The translations under genes were made by a program, and so were the position numbers. A stretch of 64,000 bases of DNA from JAGNKE01 sp965230245 (GTDB lineage: Bacteria > Pseudomonadota > Alphaproteobacteria > Micavibrionales > Micavibrionaceae): positions 2,170,001-2,234,000 of the forward strand of contig OZ246000.1 in the NCBI GenBank assembly GCA_965230245.1. Reading direction: 5' to 3'. Below are positions 32,308-41,056 of the stretch, in pieces. Within the stretch, counting starts at the first letter, position 1. Every line of letters starts with the position of its first letter. A model generated the notes under the pieces. It was not told where the DNA came from. It searched no databases and was given only the letters and a program-made list of their open reading frames with translations.

Positions 32308-33401
32308 ACGCACTCGAAAAAATCATCGCAGATAAAATTAAACAGAACGGTAGCCTCTCACTGGCGGATTTCATGGACATGGCGCTTTGCCAACCGGAAC
32401 ACGGGTATTACATGACGCGCGACCCGTTCGGACGGGAAGGGGACTTCACGACCGCGCCCGAAATCTCGCAAATGTTCGGCGAATTGATCGGAATTTGGAT
32501 GGCTGATCTCTGGTTGCAAATGGGAAGTCCTGAAAAGATGATGATTGTGGAATGCGGGCCGGGTAGAGGAACCCTTATGGCCGATGTTCTGCGTGGAACC
32601 GCAAATGTGCCGAACTTTCACGCCGCACTGGATATCCATCTGGTCGAGACCAGCCCTGTTTTAAAAAACGTGCAAAAGGAAACGCTGCGAAACTGGAACA
32701 TTACATGGCATGAAAAACTTCCCGAGAATAAAGAGGGCGTGCCAGCCATCATCATAGGAAACGAGTTTCTTGATGCTCTGCCGATCAGACAAACCAAAAG
32801 AATGGAAGAAGGCATACAGGAGCGCGTCGTGCAGCTTTCCGAAAGCGGTGCATTTGAATACGGCTGGAAACCCATGACTGGCTTTATGCCTGAAGACAAA
32901 CACATGACCCTCAATAAAACCTATGAAGACAGCCCCGCGCAGGACGAATTTATTAAGGATTGTGCTTCCTTGATGGGAGACAAAGGCGTGGCGTTATTCA
33001 TCGATTACGGCTATTCGGAAACCTCATGGGGCGATACACTACAGGCGGTGTACAAACATGAATATTCCAATCCACTTAAAAACATAGGTGAGTCCGATTT
33101 GACCGCCCATGTCGATTTCGAGCGCATCTCAGATCAGGCAAAGAAAAGCGCATGTATCGTTCACGGTCCTATGTCTCAAGCATCTTACTTGAGGGCACTC
33201 GGTATATCTCAGCGCACACAAGCCCTAATAGACTCTGTAGATGCGTCGACAGCCTCCGAGGACGAAAAAAGAAAAAAGACGGATGAACTTAAATCATCAC
33301 TGTTTCGTTTGGTATCATCAGAACAAATGGGCAAACTCTTTAAAGTGATTTGCTTCACAAAAAACAGAAATCTCAACCCCGTAGGATTTTCAAATTTATG
33401 A
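32304..33401 (+). CDS. SAM-dependent methyltransferase, MidA/NDUFAF7 family
   Basis: A 365-residue protein of the DUF185 family. It shows MTRDPFGREGDFTTAPEISQMFGELIGIW (in pieces: YYMTRDPFG, DFTTAPEISQMFGE), the SAM-binding VECGPGRGTLMADVLR, and later IIGNEFLDALPIR and FIDYGYSE. In mitochondria this family methylates an arginine of complex I subunit NDUFS2; the bacterial substrate is inferred to be similar. The ATG at 32304 overlaps the lgt stop and starts at the family N-terminus, so the longer upstream frame is rejected. It sits between lgt and pgeF in the usual alphaproteobacterial order. Confidence 0.92.
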   Translation: MNALEKIIADKIKQNGSLSLADFMDMALCQPEHGYYMTRDPFGREGDFTTAPEISQMFGELIGIWMADLWLQMGSPEKMMIVECGPGRGTLMADVLRGTANVPNFHAALDIHLVETSPVLKNVQKETLRNWNITWHEKLPENKEGVPAIIIGNEFLDALPIRQTKRMEEGIQERVVQLSESGAFEYGWKPMTGFMPEDKHMTLNKTYEDSPAQDEFIKDCASLMGDKGVALFIDYGYSETSWGDTLQAVYKHEYSNPLKNIGESDLTAHVDFERISDQAKKSACIVHGPMSQASYLRALGISQRTQALIDSVDASTASEDEKRKKTDELKSSLFRLVSSEQMGKLFKVICFTKNRNLNPVGFSNL

Positions 33402-34204
33402 ACGTCGATCAAAGTCCTGACTTCTGTCCTTTGCAAAACACCGATATATACCACGGCTTTTTCGGCCGGCAGGGCGGTGTTAGCGGTGGCCTGTACGAAA
33501 GTCTGAATTGCGGTGAAGGCTCGAAAGACTCCCCGCAGGATGTACAAGCCAACCGCGCGCTCGTCACCGCAAAGGCAGGGCTGGAAGAGGGAAACGTCCT
33601 TTCACTCTATCAAATCCACAGCAATAAATGTGTTTATGTCACAAAAACATGGGATAAGGAGACAAGACCCGAAGCAGACTCAATGGTGACGGATCTGGCA
33701 GGGTTCGGCCTCGGCATTTTAACGGCCGACTGTGCGCCCGTGCTATTTCATGGCCGTAAAAAAGGTGGATCACCCGTTATCGGCGCGGCACATGCCGGAT
33801 GGAAGGGCGCACTGGCTGGAGTCATGGAAAACACCATTAACGCTCTGGAAGACCTCGGCGCGGAAAAACACAGCATCCATGCCTGCGTCGGTCCTTGTAT
33901 AGGCCCGCAATCCTATGAAGTTAGCGCGGAATTCAAACCGCCCTTCATGAAACAAGATCCGCAAAATGAGCGCTTTTTCAGATCTGTCGACAAAAGCGGA
34001 CATCTGATGTTCAATCTGCCTGATTACTGTCTGTCGAGACTCAAAAATGCAGGGATTTCAAACGCATTCGCGTTGCACATCGACACGTACAGCGCCGAAA
34101 CTAAGTTTTTTAGCTACCGACGTACAACCCACAGAAACGAGACTGACTACGGTCGGCAAATATCTTTAATCGCCATTAAAACAGAAAAAGACAACCCGCG
34201 ATAG
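33398..34204 (+). CDS. pgeF: Peptidoglycan editing factor / YfiH-type laccase-domain protein
   Basis: A 268-residue protein of the YfiH family (CNF1/YfiH fold). Zinc and substrate-binding motifs are visible: QIHSNKCVYV, ILTADCAPVLF, AAHAGWKGALAGV and the C-terminal HIDTYSAETKFFSYRR. Known members hydrolyse or edit cytoplasmic peptidoglycan precursors, removing L-Ser wrongly added by MurC; purine nucleoside phosphorylase activity is also reported for relatives. The ATG at 33398 overlaps the midA stop by 4 bases. The frame ends 92 bases before the prs start. Confidence 0.9.
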   Translation: MNVDQSPDFCPLQNTDIYHGFFGRQGGVSGGLYESLNCGEGSKDSPQDVQANRALVTAKAGLEEGNVLSLYQIHSNKCVYVTKTWDKETRPEADSMVTDLAGFGLGILTADCAPVLFHGRKKGGSPVIGAAHAGWKGALAGVMENTINALEDLGAEKHSIHACVGPCIGPQSYEVSAEFKPPFMKQDPQNERFFRSVDKSGHLMFNLPDYCLSRLKNAGISNAFALHIDTYSAETKFFSYRRTTHRNETDYGRQISLIAIKTEKDNPR

Positions 34205-34216
34205 GTTAGAATCTGG

Positions 34217-34244
34217 TTGATTTATCAACCAAAATTCCTATAGT
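34217..34244 (+). promoter_or_regulatory. Probable prs promoter
   Basis: TTGATT (34217-34222) and TATAGT (34239-34244) are spaced 16 bases apart, 53 bases before the prs ATG. The -35 box lies inside a perfect hairpin GGTTGA-TTTA-TCAACC, and the expected leader starts in a second hairpin, AGTGCC/GGCACT. Confidence 0.5.
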
Positions 34245-34296
34245 GCCAAGGAGTTCAAGGCACTTGGTTAGGGAAATAAAAACGGGCGGAGGTACC

Positions 34297-35229
34297 ATGA
34301 AACTGATATCGGGAAATTCCAATAAACCGTTGGCGGAAGCAATTTCTTCTTACCTCGATATCCCTCTGACTCAATGCAATATCAAGCGTTTCAACGATAT
34401 GGAGTTGTTTGTTGAAATCATGGAAAACGTCCGCGGGCAGGATGTCTTTTTTATACAGTCAACCTCATACCCCGCAAATGACCATCTCATGGAATTGCTG
34501 ATCGCTATTGACGCCTTACGCCGCGGTTCGGCCAAACGAATTACGGCCGTTATCCCGTATTTCGGTTACGCCCGCCAGGACAGAAAAACAGGCGGAAGAA
34601 CACCAATCTCCGCCAAATTGGTTGCAAACCTGATCACCGCCGCCGGTGCCGACCGTGTTCTGACCCTTGAACTGCACGCAGGCCAGATTCAGGGTTTCTT
34701 CGACCTACCGCTCGATAATTTGATTTCTTCACCGGTCTTGGTTCCGCACATTAAAAAAACCTACGGCGAATCCAAATTATGTATTGTTTCACCCGATGTA
34801 GGCGGCGTTGTCCGTGCGCGTGCCTTGGCAAAACGTTTGAAAGCCGATCTGGCCATTATTGACAAACGCCGCGAAGAAGCAGGCGTATCCGAGGTCATGC
34901 ATGTAATCGGAAATGTGAAAGACAAGGTCTGTATTCTCGTCGATGATATTGTTGATTCCGGCGGAACGCTAGTGAAAGCGGCTGATGCCTTAAAACAGCA
35001 AGGGGCTACGGAAGTCTCCGCTTACGTCGTTCACGGCGTGCTATCTGGCGAAGCCGTGCAACGCGTTGTGGACTCCCCTCTGGAGCGTTTGGTTATGTCG
35101 GACAGTATTCAGGCCACGGAAGAAGTGAAGGCTGCCCATAACATAGAGCAGATCAGCGTTTCATCCCTGATGGGCGAGGCAATGCGCAGAATTTATGAAG
35201 AGCGCTCTATTTCAGAGTTGTTCAAATAG
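34297..35229 (+). CDS. prs: Ribose-phosphate pyrophosphokinase
   Basis: A 310-residue PRPP synthase, converting ribose 5-phosphate and ATP to PRPP for nucleotide, His and Trp synthesis. Motifs include FNDMELFVEIMENVRGQDVF, YFGYARQDRKTGGRTPISAKL (20 residues or fewer in each block), the flexible catalytic loop DKRREEAGVSEV and the PRPP-binding VDDIVDSGGTLVKA. The ATG at 34297 has GGAGG 5 bases upstream, so the longer GTG frame at 34243 is rejected. A hairpin with a T-run follows before rplY. Confidence 0.96.
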   Translation: MKLISGNSNKPLAEAISSYLDIPLTQCNIKRFNDMELFVEIMENVRGQDVFFIQSTSYPANDHLMELLIAIDALRRGSAKRITAVIPYFGYARQDRKTGGRTPISAKLVANLITAAGADRVLTLELHAGQIQGFFDLPLDNLISSPVLVPHIKKTYGESKLCIVSPDVGGVVRARALAKRLKADLAIIDKRREEAGVSEVMHVIGNVKDKVCILVDDIVDSGGTLVKAADALKQQGATEVSAYVVHGVLSGEAVQRVVDSPLERLVMSDSIQATEEVKAAHNIEQISVSSLMGEAMRRIYEERSISELFK

Positions 35230-35302
35230 ACAATAAACCCCTGCAACGAACGAATTTTCTTGAAATACACCGCCAGATTTGGTTTATGGTGCGCTGTATG
35301 TG

Positions 35303-35334
35303 CGTCAGCACCCCTGGAGGCTGGCGTTTTTATT
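35303..35334 (+). terminator. Terminator-like hairpin between prs and rplY
   Basis: A 7-bp stem CGTCAGC/GCTGGCG (one G-U pair) with a 10-base loop is followed by TTTTTATT. It lies 77-105 bases after the prs stop and 26 bases before rplY. It may end prs or act as an attenuator in an rplY leader; a TTGAAA at 35260 with TATGGT at 35285 is a possible upstream promoter. Confidence 0.5.
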
Positions 35335-35359
35335 AACATTTTATATGAAAGTTTAAACC

Positions 35360-36064
35360 ATGGCTAAAACATATGCTTTAAAAGCGGCCAGTCGTGATCG
35401 CGCCGGCAAGGGGGTTGCTCGTTCACTGCGCCGTGAGGGTAAAACACCCGCAGTTATCTACGGAGACAAAAAAGAACCCGTAAAAATCACTCTTGATCAA
35501 AACGAAATCAACGTGGAATACCGCCGCGGTCTGATGTACACAACATTGTGTGATCTGCAGGTTGACGGCAGCGACAAACACCTTGTTCTTGCTCGTGACG
35601 TTCAGTTGCACCCTGTAACGGACGTTGTGGAGCATGTAGATTTTATGCGTGTGACCAAGAAAACCAAAATTTCTGTCATGGTGCCCGTGAACCTCATCAA
35701 CGAAGAAAAATCCCCGGGCCTGCTGAACAAAGGTGTTTTGAATGTCGTAAGACACGAAGTTGAGCTGATGTGTTCTGCAATGGCAATTCCCGATTCCATC
35801 GACGTGAACCTGGAAGGCAAGGAAATCGGTGACTCCGTAAACATCAGTGATGCTTCGCTGCCGGAAGGCGTTAAGCCCGTAATTGATGATCGTGACTTTA
35901 CAATCGCAACGCTGATTGCACCGAAGACCGCCGAAGAACTTGAAGCCGAGTTGGAAGGCGACGCTGAAGAGGGCGAAGAAGGTGCGGAGGGCGCCGAAGG
36001 TGAAGAAGGCGAAGAAGGTGCCGAAAGTGAAGAGGGCAAAGAAGACGAGAAGTCCGAAGGCTAA
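35360..36064 (+). CDS. rplY: Ribosomal protein bL25 (CTC/TL5 form) with acidic tail
   Basis: A 234-residue long-form L25. The 5S rRNA-binding N-terminal domain (AASRDRAGKGVARSLRREGKTPAVIYG) is followed by the CTC/TL5 domain (LHPVTDVVEHVDFMRVTKKTK onward). The last 40 residues are an almost pure Glu/Gly tail (EGEEGAEGAEGEEGEEGAES), long even for alphaproteobacteria. L25 stabilises 5S rRNA in the 50S central protuberance. A strong terminator follows, before pth. The prs-rplY-pth-ychF order is widely conserved in alphaproteobacteria. Confidence 0.95.
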   Translation: MAKTYALKAASRDRAGKGVARSLRREGKTPAVIYGDKKEPVKITLDQNEINVEYRRGLMYTTLCDLQVDGSDKHLVLARDVQLHPVTDVVEHVDFMRVTKKTKISVMVPVNLINEEKSPGLLNKGVLNVVRHEVELMCSAMAIPDSIDVNLEGKEIGDSVNISDASLPEGVKPVIDDRDFTIATLIAPKTAEELEAELEGDAEEGEEGAEGAEGEEGEEGAESEEGKEDEKSEG

Positions 36065-36096
36065 TCACCTGTTGATTGAATTTCTAAATTTTTTCA

Positions 36097-36136
36097 AGAG
36101 CGCCGGTCGACGAAAGTGGATCCCGGCGCTTTTTTC
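36097..36136 (+). terminator. Strong terminator after rplY
   Basis: An 8-bp stem AGCGCCGG/CCGGCGCT (36099-36106 with 36123-36130) and a T-run of five or more follow the rplY stop by about 35 bases. Confidence 0.85.
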
Positions 36137-36167
36137 CAAAAAGACCAATAAAGAGAAGGATAGGCCG

Positions 36168-36812
36168 ATGTGGTTATTTGCCGGGCTGGGAAATCCCGGA
36201 GATGACTATGAAAAAAACCGCCATAACGTCGGATTTATGGTGGCGGATAAAGTATTGGAGCTTTATGACAATTTCGCGCCTTTCCGTTCCAAATATCAGG
36301 GGCTTGTGACCGAGGGAAAGATTGGCCGAGAGAAAGTTTTACTTCTAAAACCCCAAACTTACATGAACCTGTCGGGTGATTCTGTTGCAAAAGCAGCACG
36401 TTTCTACAAAATCTCACCGGATCGTATTGTTATCTTCCACGACGAGCTAGACGTCCGGCCCGGCGAGGTGAAAATCAAACAAGGCGGGGGAAATGCGGGA
36501 CACAACGGCTTAAAATCCATTCAGGCCTGTATCGGCACACCGGATTTCTGGCGTGTTCGTATCGGCATCGGCAGACCGCCGAAAGGGTATGATGTCAGTA
36601 AATATGTTTTGAATGACTTCGCAAAAGCAGATCAGGAGTGGCTGGAGCCGCTGGTCGAGGATTTAGCAAAAAACATGGCATTGCTGGTGCGGCAAGGGCC
36701 AAAACGCTATGAAGAAAAACTGAAAAACGCTATAAAAGCGCGAAAACAAAAAGCTGCCGAAAAAGCAAAAGAAGAAACAGACGGCAAAACAGAGAAAAAG
36801 GACACGGAATAA
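36168..36812 (+). CDS. pth: Peptidyl-tRNA hydrolase
   Basis: A 214-residue Pth that frees tRNA from stalled peptidyl-tRNA. The active-site block is GLGNPGDDYEKNRHNVGF (catalytic His in RHN), followed by LLKPQTYMNLSG, FHDELDVRPGEVKIK and GGGNAGHNGLKSI. The start at 36168 has AAGGA upstream and matches the family N-terminus; the open frame extends 84 codons further upstream through rplY, which is an overlap artefact. A Lys/Glu-rich C-terminal tail (about 190-214) is extra relative to E. coli. The stop overlaps the ychF ATG by one base (TAATG). Confidence 0.96.
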   Translation: MWLFAGLGNPGDDYEKNRHNVGFMVADKVLELYDNFAPFRSKYQGLVTEGKIGREKVLLLKPQTYMNLSGDSVAKAARFYKISPDRIVIFHDELDVRPGEVKIKQGGGNAGHNGLKSIQACIGTPDFWRVRIGIGRPPKGYDVSKYVLNDFAKADQEWLEPLVEDLAKNMALLVRQGPKRYEEKLKNAIKARKQKAAEKAKEETDGKTEKKDTE

Positions 36813-37915
36813 TGGGATTTAACTGCGGAATCGTCGGACTGCCGAATGTCGGTAAATCAACACTCTTTAATGCGCTCACCGCTACGGCAGCGGCGCAAGC
36901 GGCCAATTTCCCGTTCTGCACAATTGAACCGAACATAGGCCGCGTTGCCGTTCCTGACGAGCGCTTAAGCGAAATCGCCAACATCGCGGGCTCTGCCAAT
37001 GTCATTCCCGCCCAACTCGAATTCGTTGATATCGCAGGGTTGGTGAAAGGCGCTAGTCAAGGGGAAGGCCTGGGAAACCAATTTCTTGCAAATATCCGTC
37101 AGACAGATGCGATTATCCATGTGATCCGATGCTTTGAAGATGAAGATATTCACCACGTCGACGGCTCTGTTGACCCGTTGCGTGATGAAGAAGTCATCGA
37201 AACAGAATTAATGATCGCCGATATGGAAAGCCTCGGCAAACAAATTGAAAACATTGCCAGACGTGCCAAATCCGGTGATAAAGATATCAAGGCGCAGCAT
37301 GAATATATGTGCAAGATCAAAGACGCGCTGGACGAGGGCAAACCCGCTCGTACGGTTTCCGTTGACAACCCCGATCAGGCACGCTGGATGAAGGAATTCC
37401 AGCTTATAACATCCAAACCTGTCCTCTATGTCTGTAACGTTCTGGAACAGGATGCCGCAGACGGCAACGAATGGAGCAAAAAAGTTGAAGCTATGGCCAA
37501 GGAAAAAGGGGCGGAGTCGGTGGTCATTTGCGCGGCGATAGAGTCTGAAATCGCACAGCTGGAAACTGATGAAGAGAAAACCGAATTCCTGCAGGAAATG
37601 GGCCTGAAAGAGCCGGGGCTAAATCGCATCATACGCGCAGGATATAAACTTTTGAACCTGCACACGTATTTCACAGCAGGCCCAAAAGAAACCCGCGCAT
37701 GGACAGTGCGCATCGGAGCAAAAGCACCCGAGGCGGCAGGCTGTATCCACACCGATTTCCAGAAAGGCTTCATCAAGGCAGAAGTCATTGCATTTGACGA
37801 CTACCTTTCATGCAAAGGCGAGCAGGGTGCCAAAGAATCAGGAAAAATGCGTCAGGAAGGTAAAGAATACATCGTCCGCGATGGAGACGTCATCCTGTTC
37901 CGCTTTAATGTCTAA
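36812..37915 (+). CDS. ychF: Redox-regulated Obg-like ATPase YchF
   Basis: A 367-residue P-loop NTPase of the Obg family that prefers ATP. G1 is GLPNVGKSTLFNALTA, G3 is VDIAGLVKGASQGEGLGNQF, and the C-terminal TGS domain ends with VIAFDDYLSCKGEQGAKESG and the typical IVRDGDVILFRFNV. It associates with ribosomes and modulates oxidative-stress responses in several bacteria. It overlaps pth by one base, forming a pth-ychF pair, and is convergent with the large orphan gene (16 bases between stops). Confidence 0.96.
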   Translation: MGFNCGIVGLPNVGKSTLFNALTATAAAQAANFPFCTIEPNIGRVAVPDERLSEIANIAGSANVIPAQLEFVDIAGLVKGASQGEGLGNQFLANIRQTDAIIHVIRCFEDEDIHHVDGSVDPLRDEEVIETELMIADMESLGKQIENIARRAKSGDKDIKAQHEYMCKIKDALDEGKPARTVSVDNPDQARWMKEFQLITSKPVLYVCNVLEQDAADGNEWSKKVEAMAKEKGAESVVICAAIESEIAQLETDEEKTEFLQEMGLKEPGLNRIIRAGYKLLNLHTYFTAGPKETRAWTVRIGAKAPEAAGCIHTDFQKGFIKAEVIAFDDYLSCKGEQGAKESGKMRQEGKEYIVRDGDVILFRFNV

Positions 37916-37931
37916 AAAAACAAGTTAAAGA

Positions 37932-39893
37932 CTAACGGGAAAGTTGATTCTGGATCACAGTATCAACCCCGCAATCAGGCCCGACCATATCATCAGCATA
38001 ACACGCAGCATCAGCGTCGGTCTGACCGGTAAGATCGCCCGTGTTGTCACGAATACTGTCTTCGCTGCCGGCTTCGCATGGCGTGCCGTGGGCATCATCA
38101 AAGTCATCTGCGTAACAAACGCCGTCATCTCCGCTTTTACCGCCTGTATCTGTCTCGCAAGGGCCAAGCGTATCATCCGCGTAACAAACACCGTCATCCT
38201 CAACACCATCCCCACCAGTTACAGGGCCGTTAGGGCCGACGGGCGTACCATTCGGGTCACAAAGCGTTAAACCGTGTTCGTCAATGGCTTCACGTAAAGC
38301 AGGGAGATAGTGGTTATTCCTTAAGCGTTCGTATTGCAGTCTGAAATTAAAATCTTCCTGTCCGGGCTGCGCTCCCCACTTAAAAAATTCGGGAGGGGAC
38401 GAGTGATATTGGCGGGTGAATTCCATCAATTCCTGAACGCGCGGTTGATCTTTGACATCCTCGTAGCGAACATCAAGATTCTGCGGTATTTCATCACCAT
38501 GCATACGCTGGACGATGCGGAAAAGATGTTCATCGCTAATGCTTCCGAAACGCTCTGCCCAGGCTTGATCGCGGTAATGGTTGATCGAAGCCGCAAAATA
38601 CGTGTCTGTCTGTTCTGCCGGACTAATACCGATACGCTCAAGCTCCTCAACGCGAGCCTGATCACGAGGAGGCTTACCGAGACCAGACTGCGCAAGATGG
38701 ACATCTTGAAAATGCGGGTTAAAACGCCCGTCCATCATGGCTTCCGTAATCTCGCTTTCATCGATGCACTGCATTTTTGCCTGATGCACCATAATTTCGA
38801 GCGCGATTTGGCCGACCTGATCTTTTGTATAGTAGTCAGCTTGCTCCATACCCAAATCGGAGAAAATCTTGGCAATCAGTTCCTGTTGCTGCGGATCGGC
38901 ATTCGGCGGATTAAATAATGAAGCATGAGTCACAACACCGTTATTGGCAAGTTCATGATATACCAGACCATTGAAGAAACCGTCATTTGCGGGGTTTTCC
39001 CAAGGGGAGTCTGTCCGCGGAGTCATTGTTGCATCACCGCTAGGCAAACGGCCTGTAAAGATATAATCAACAAGTGAAGACATCGCACCGACTTCACCAA
39101 GCTCACGCATAGCTTCACTGCCCGGCTGCTCGCCGCGACGCTGCATCTCCCAGATCTGTATTAATGTTGCATGCAGATTGTCTTCCGTCACTCCGGCATT
39201 GCGCATCTTATCCTGCAAGAGACGATGCATGAATTCCTGTGTTCTGCGATCAATTGTTTGCGGTGTAAAGTCAATCTCGGCATCAATCCCGGGATTAGCC
39301 GCCTTTGCAGCCTTTAAATAATCTTTAAGCGCACGACCTGTATTCTCGAGAACGTCGGTTGTAGGGTCATTCGTCACGCCGAGATAAGACTCAGCAGTTT
39401 GAACCAATTGACGGGCTTCTGTCTGCTCGCGATTCGCATCACGCGGCGGAGCCGGAGGAGGGCGTTCAGTTGTCCTTGTTGCAGAAGCTTGATTGACACT
39501 TTGACGGACATCCTCAGGCAATGCCTGTACATCCGTAGTAAAGCCATGCAATAAATCAATAGTTTGTTTGATACTGGAGCTGTAGCGACCACTTGTGTCG
39601 GCATCGGCCGCTTCTTTGAGAACTTGAATGGCACGTACAGTCGCTTCATCCATCTGGCCTGTAACTTGAAGCGCACTGAGCAAATTGGCTTGTTCACCGG
39701 CCATTTCCTGTAATTGTGGGGTGCTAGAGGAAAGATAAGCCTGCATAGCCACAACAGTTTCGTTGTAACTATCAAGAAATGCCTCATCAGACGCATTATC
39801 ATCAACGGCAATAGCCGCGTGATCCCTATCAATAATCTGGGGAATAATGGCGTTGAGCGTGGTTTTCAGCTCTTGTAGCTTATTATCTGGCAT
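37932..39893 (-). CDS. Large orphan protein with C-terminal Cys/Asp (CYADD) repeats
   Basis: A 653-residue acidic protein without signal peptide or membrane segment. The N-terminal half is helical, with a Pro-rich linker (TERPPPAPPRD) near residue 150. The last 110 residues differ: three CYADD units at 570, 593 and 631, each with a partner Cys 8-12 residues later (579, 606, 641) in an Asp/Gly/Thr-rich setting. Seven of eight Cys lie there. Metal binding or disulfide cross-links are possible but unproven. The ATG at 39893 has GAGGG upstream, preferred to a GTG at 39905. A consensus sigma-70-type promoter precedes it. I recognise no family; surface, secreted effector or structural roles are all open. 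Confidence 0.65.
   Translation of the reverse strand: MPDNKLQELKTTLNAIIPQIIDRDHAAIAVDDNASDEAFLDSYNETVVAMQAYLSSSTPQLQEMAGEQANLLSALQVTGQMDEATVRAIQVLKEAADADTSGRYSSSIKQTIDLLHGFTTDVQALPEDVRQSVNQASATRTTERPPPAPPRDANREQTEARQLVQTAESYLGVTNDPTTDVLENTGRALKDYLKAAKAANPGIDAEIDFTPQTIDRRTQEFMHRLLQDKMRNAGVTEDNLHATLIQIWEMQRRGEQPGSEAMRELGEVGAMSSLVDYIFTGRLPSGDATMTPRTDSPWENPANDGFFNGLVYHELANNGVVTHASLFNPPNADPQQQELIAKIFSDLGMEQADYYTKDQVGQIALEIMVHQAKMQCIDESEITEAMMDGRFNPHFQDVHLAQSGLGKPPRDQARVEELERIGISPAEQTDTYFAASINHYRDQAWAERFGSISDEHLFRIVQRMHGDEIPQNLDVRYEDVKDQPRVQELMEFTRQYHSSPPEFFKWGAQPGQEDFNFRLQYERLRNNHYLPALREAIDEHGLTLCDPNGTPVGPNGPVTGGDGVEDDGVCYADDTLGPCETDTGGKSGDDGVCYADDFDDAHGTPCEAGSEDSIRDNTGDLTGQTDADAACYADDMVGPDCGVDTVIQNQLSR
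37986..38190 (-). repeat. Three diverged coding repeats (CYADD units)
   Basis: Near-identical DNA segments recur on the minus strand of the orphan gene: GATGACGG(C/T)GTTTGTTACGC at about 38106-38125 and 38176-38195, and a more diverged copy at about 37990. The spacing is irregular (about 70 and 115 bases). Confidence 0.6.
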
Positions 39894-39947
39894 TTTGACC
39901 CTCACCCCGAATAAAACAATCGGGATATAATTCTTTTATTTTGACAA

Positions 39948-39977
39948 ATTATAGGCTTCAAAAACTGTTTTTGTCAA
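39948..39977 (-). promoter_or_regulatory. Perfect consensus promoter of the CYADD-repeat gene
   Basis: On the minus strand TTGACA (39977-39972) and TATAAT (39953-39948) are separated by 18 bases, both exact consensus. An inverted TTTGACAAA/TTTGTCAAA pair brackets the -10 box. The leader of about 48 bases holds a small CCCGA/TCGGG hairpin next to the ribosome-binding site. Confidence 0.7.
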
Positions 39978-40010
39978 ATAAATCGGGCTGTTTATCGGAA
40001 AATGCCTTAA

Positions 40011-40916
40011 TCAGGCTGACTGCGCCAGATCGGCAGGTTTTTGACGAACCAGAGACTCATAGGCATCACGCAGCTTTCGTGTAACAGGGCCGACCGTAAA
40101 ACTGTGCTGGTCAATACCGCCGACAGCCGTAATTTCTGCCGCCGTCCCTGTCACAAAAATCTCTTGTATTTCAGGGAGTTCATCTGGTTTTATATGCCGT
40201 TCTTCAAAGGGAACATTCAACTGGTGTGCCAATTCGATAACGGTCTGGCGTGTAATACCGTTCAGGAAACATTCGGGCGGCGGTGTAATCAGTTTGCCGT
40301 CTTTTACCGCAAAGAAATTCGCTGCGGACGCCTCGGCAATATTTCCGCGATAATCCAGCATCAAAGCATCATCATATCCCTCATCCTCAACGGCGTGTTT
40401 GGACATCGTGCAAATCATGTATAGACCCGCGGCCTTACTCTGAGTTGGAGCGGTATCAGGCGCAGGTCGACGCCAAGGCGCGGTTTTCAGGCGAATTCCT
40501 TTTTCGCGTTTTTCCGGATCAAAATAACTGCCCCAAGCCCAGCCTGCGACGGCCACGTGAGTTTTGGTTTTTTTGGCGGAAACACCCATCTGCTCGCCGC
40601 CGCGCCATGCAACAGGGCGGACATAACCGTCTTTCAGGCCGTTAGCTTCCATAACCTCGTATTTGATCTTTTCCAGCTCATCAACGCTTAATGGAATTTC
40701 CATACCCAAAATTTCCGCAGATTTTCTGAAACGCTCGGAATGTTCACGGCTCTTGAAAATATGGCCGTCATACATGCGTTCGCCTTCGAAGACCGAACTT
40801 GCATAATGTAGACCGTGGCTTAGCACGTGAATCTTCGCTTCACGCCAAGGGTGCAATTCGCCGTTAATCCAGATAAATCCGTCTCTATCGTCAAAGGGTA
40901 TGAATTCGGAGGCCAT
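40011..40916 (-). CDS. ilvE: Branched-chain amino acid aminotransferase
   Basis: A 301-residue fold-type IV PLP aminotransferase for the last step of Leu, Ile and Val synthesis. It shows WINGELHPWREAKIHVLSHGLHYASSVFEG in pieces (FIWINGEL, VLSHGLHYASSVFEGERMY), the PLP-lysine region QSKAAGLYMICTMSKHAV, and EASAANFFAVKDGKLITPP with ECFLNGITRQTVIELA. Length is standard. It is divergent from the OmpR/EnvZ-type pair, an order common in alphaproteobacteria. The CYADD-repeat gene follows downstream but has its own promoter. Confidence 0.95.
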   Translation of the reverse strand: MASEFIPFDDRDGFIWINGELHPWREAKIHVLSHGLHYASSVFEGERMYDGHIFKSREHSERFRKSAEILGMEIPLSVDELEKIKYEVMEANGLKDGYVRPVAWRGGEQMGVSAKKTKTHVAVAGWAWGSYFDPEKREKGIRLKTAPWRRPAPDTAPTQSKAAGLYMICTMSKHAVEDEGYDDALMLDYRGNIAEASAANFFAVKDGKLITPPPECFLNGITRQTVIELAHQLNVPFEERHIKPDELPEIQEIFVTGTAAEITAVGGIDQHSFTVGPVTRKLRDAYESLVRQKPADLAQSA

Positions 40917-41056
40917 AATTCCAATTCCTAAAAGCTAAAACTCGTTTTATTCTCTCTTCAATTTGGCATTTACGCACACAACATTTCCGTTTAGGCTAGC
41001 GAAATACCAGAGAAAACAAGCTATACACACCCGTTTATTTTGTAAAGAAGATCGTG

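Noticed and set aside
35916..36167. Upstream 84-codon extension of the pth frame
   Set aside because: It overlaps rplY and its terminator, is Lys-rich from out-of-frame reading of the acidic tail, and the Pth family starts at 36168.
37986..38190. YADD in the orphan protein resembles the reverse transcriptase catalytic motif
   Set aside because: It occurs three times in a Cys/Asp repeat tail with no other RT motif and no RNA partner.
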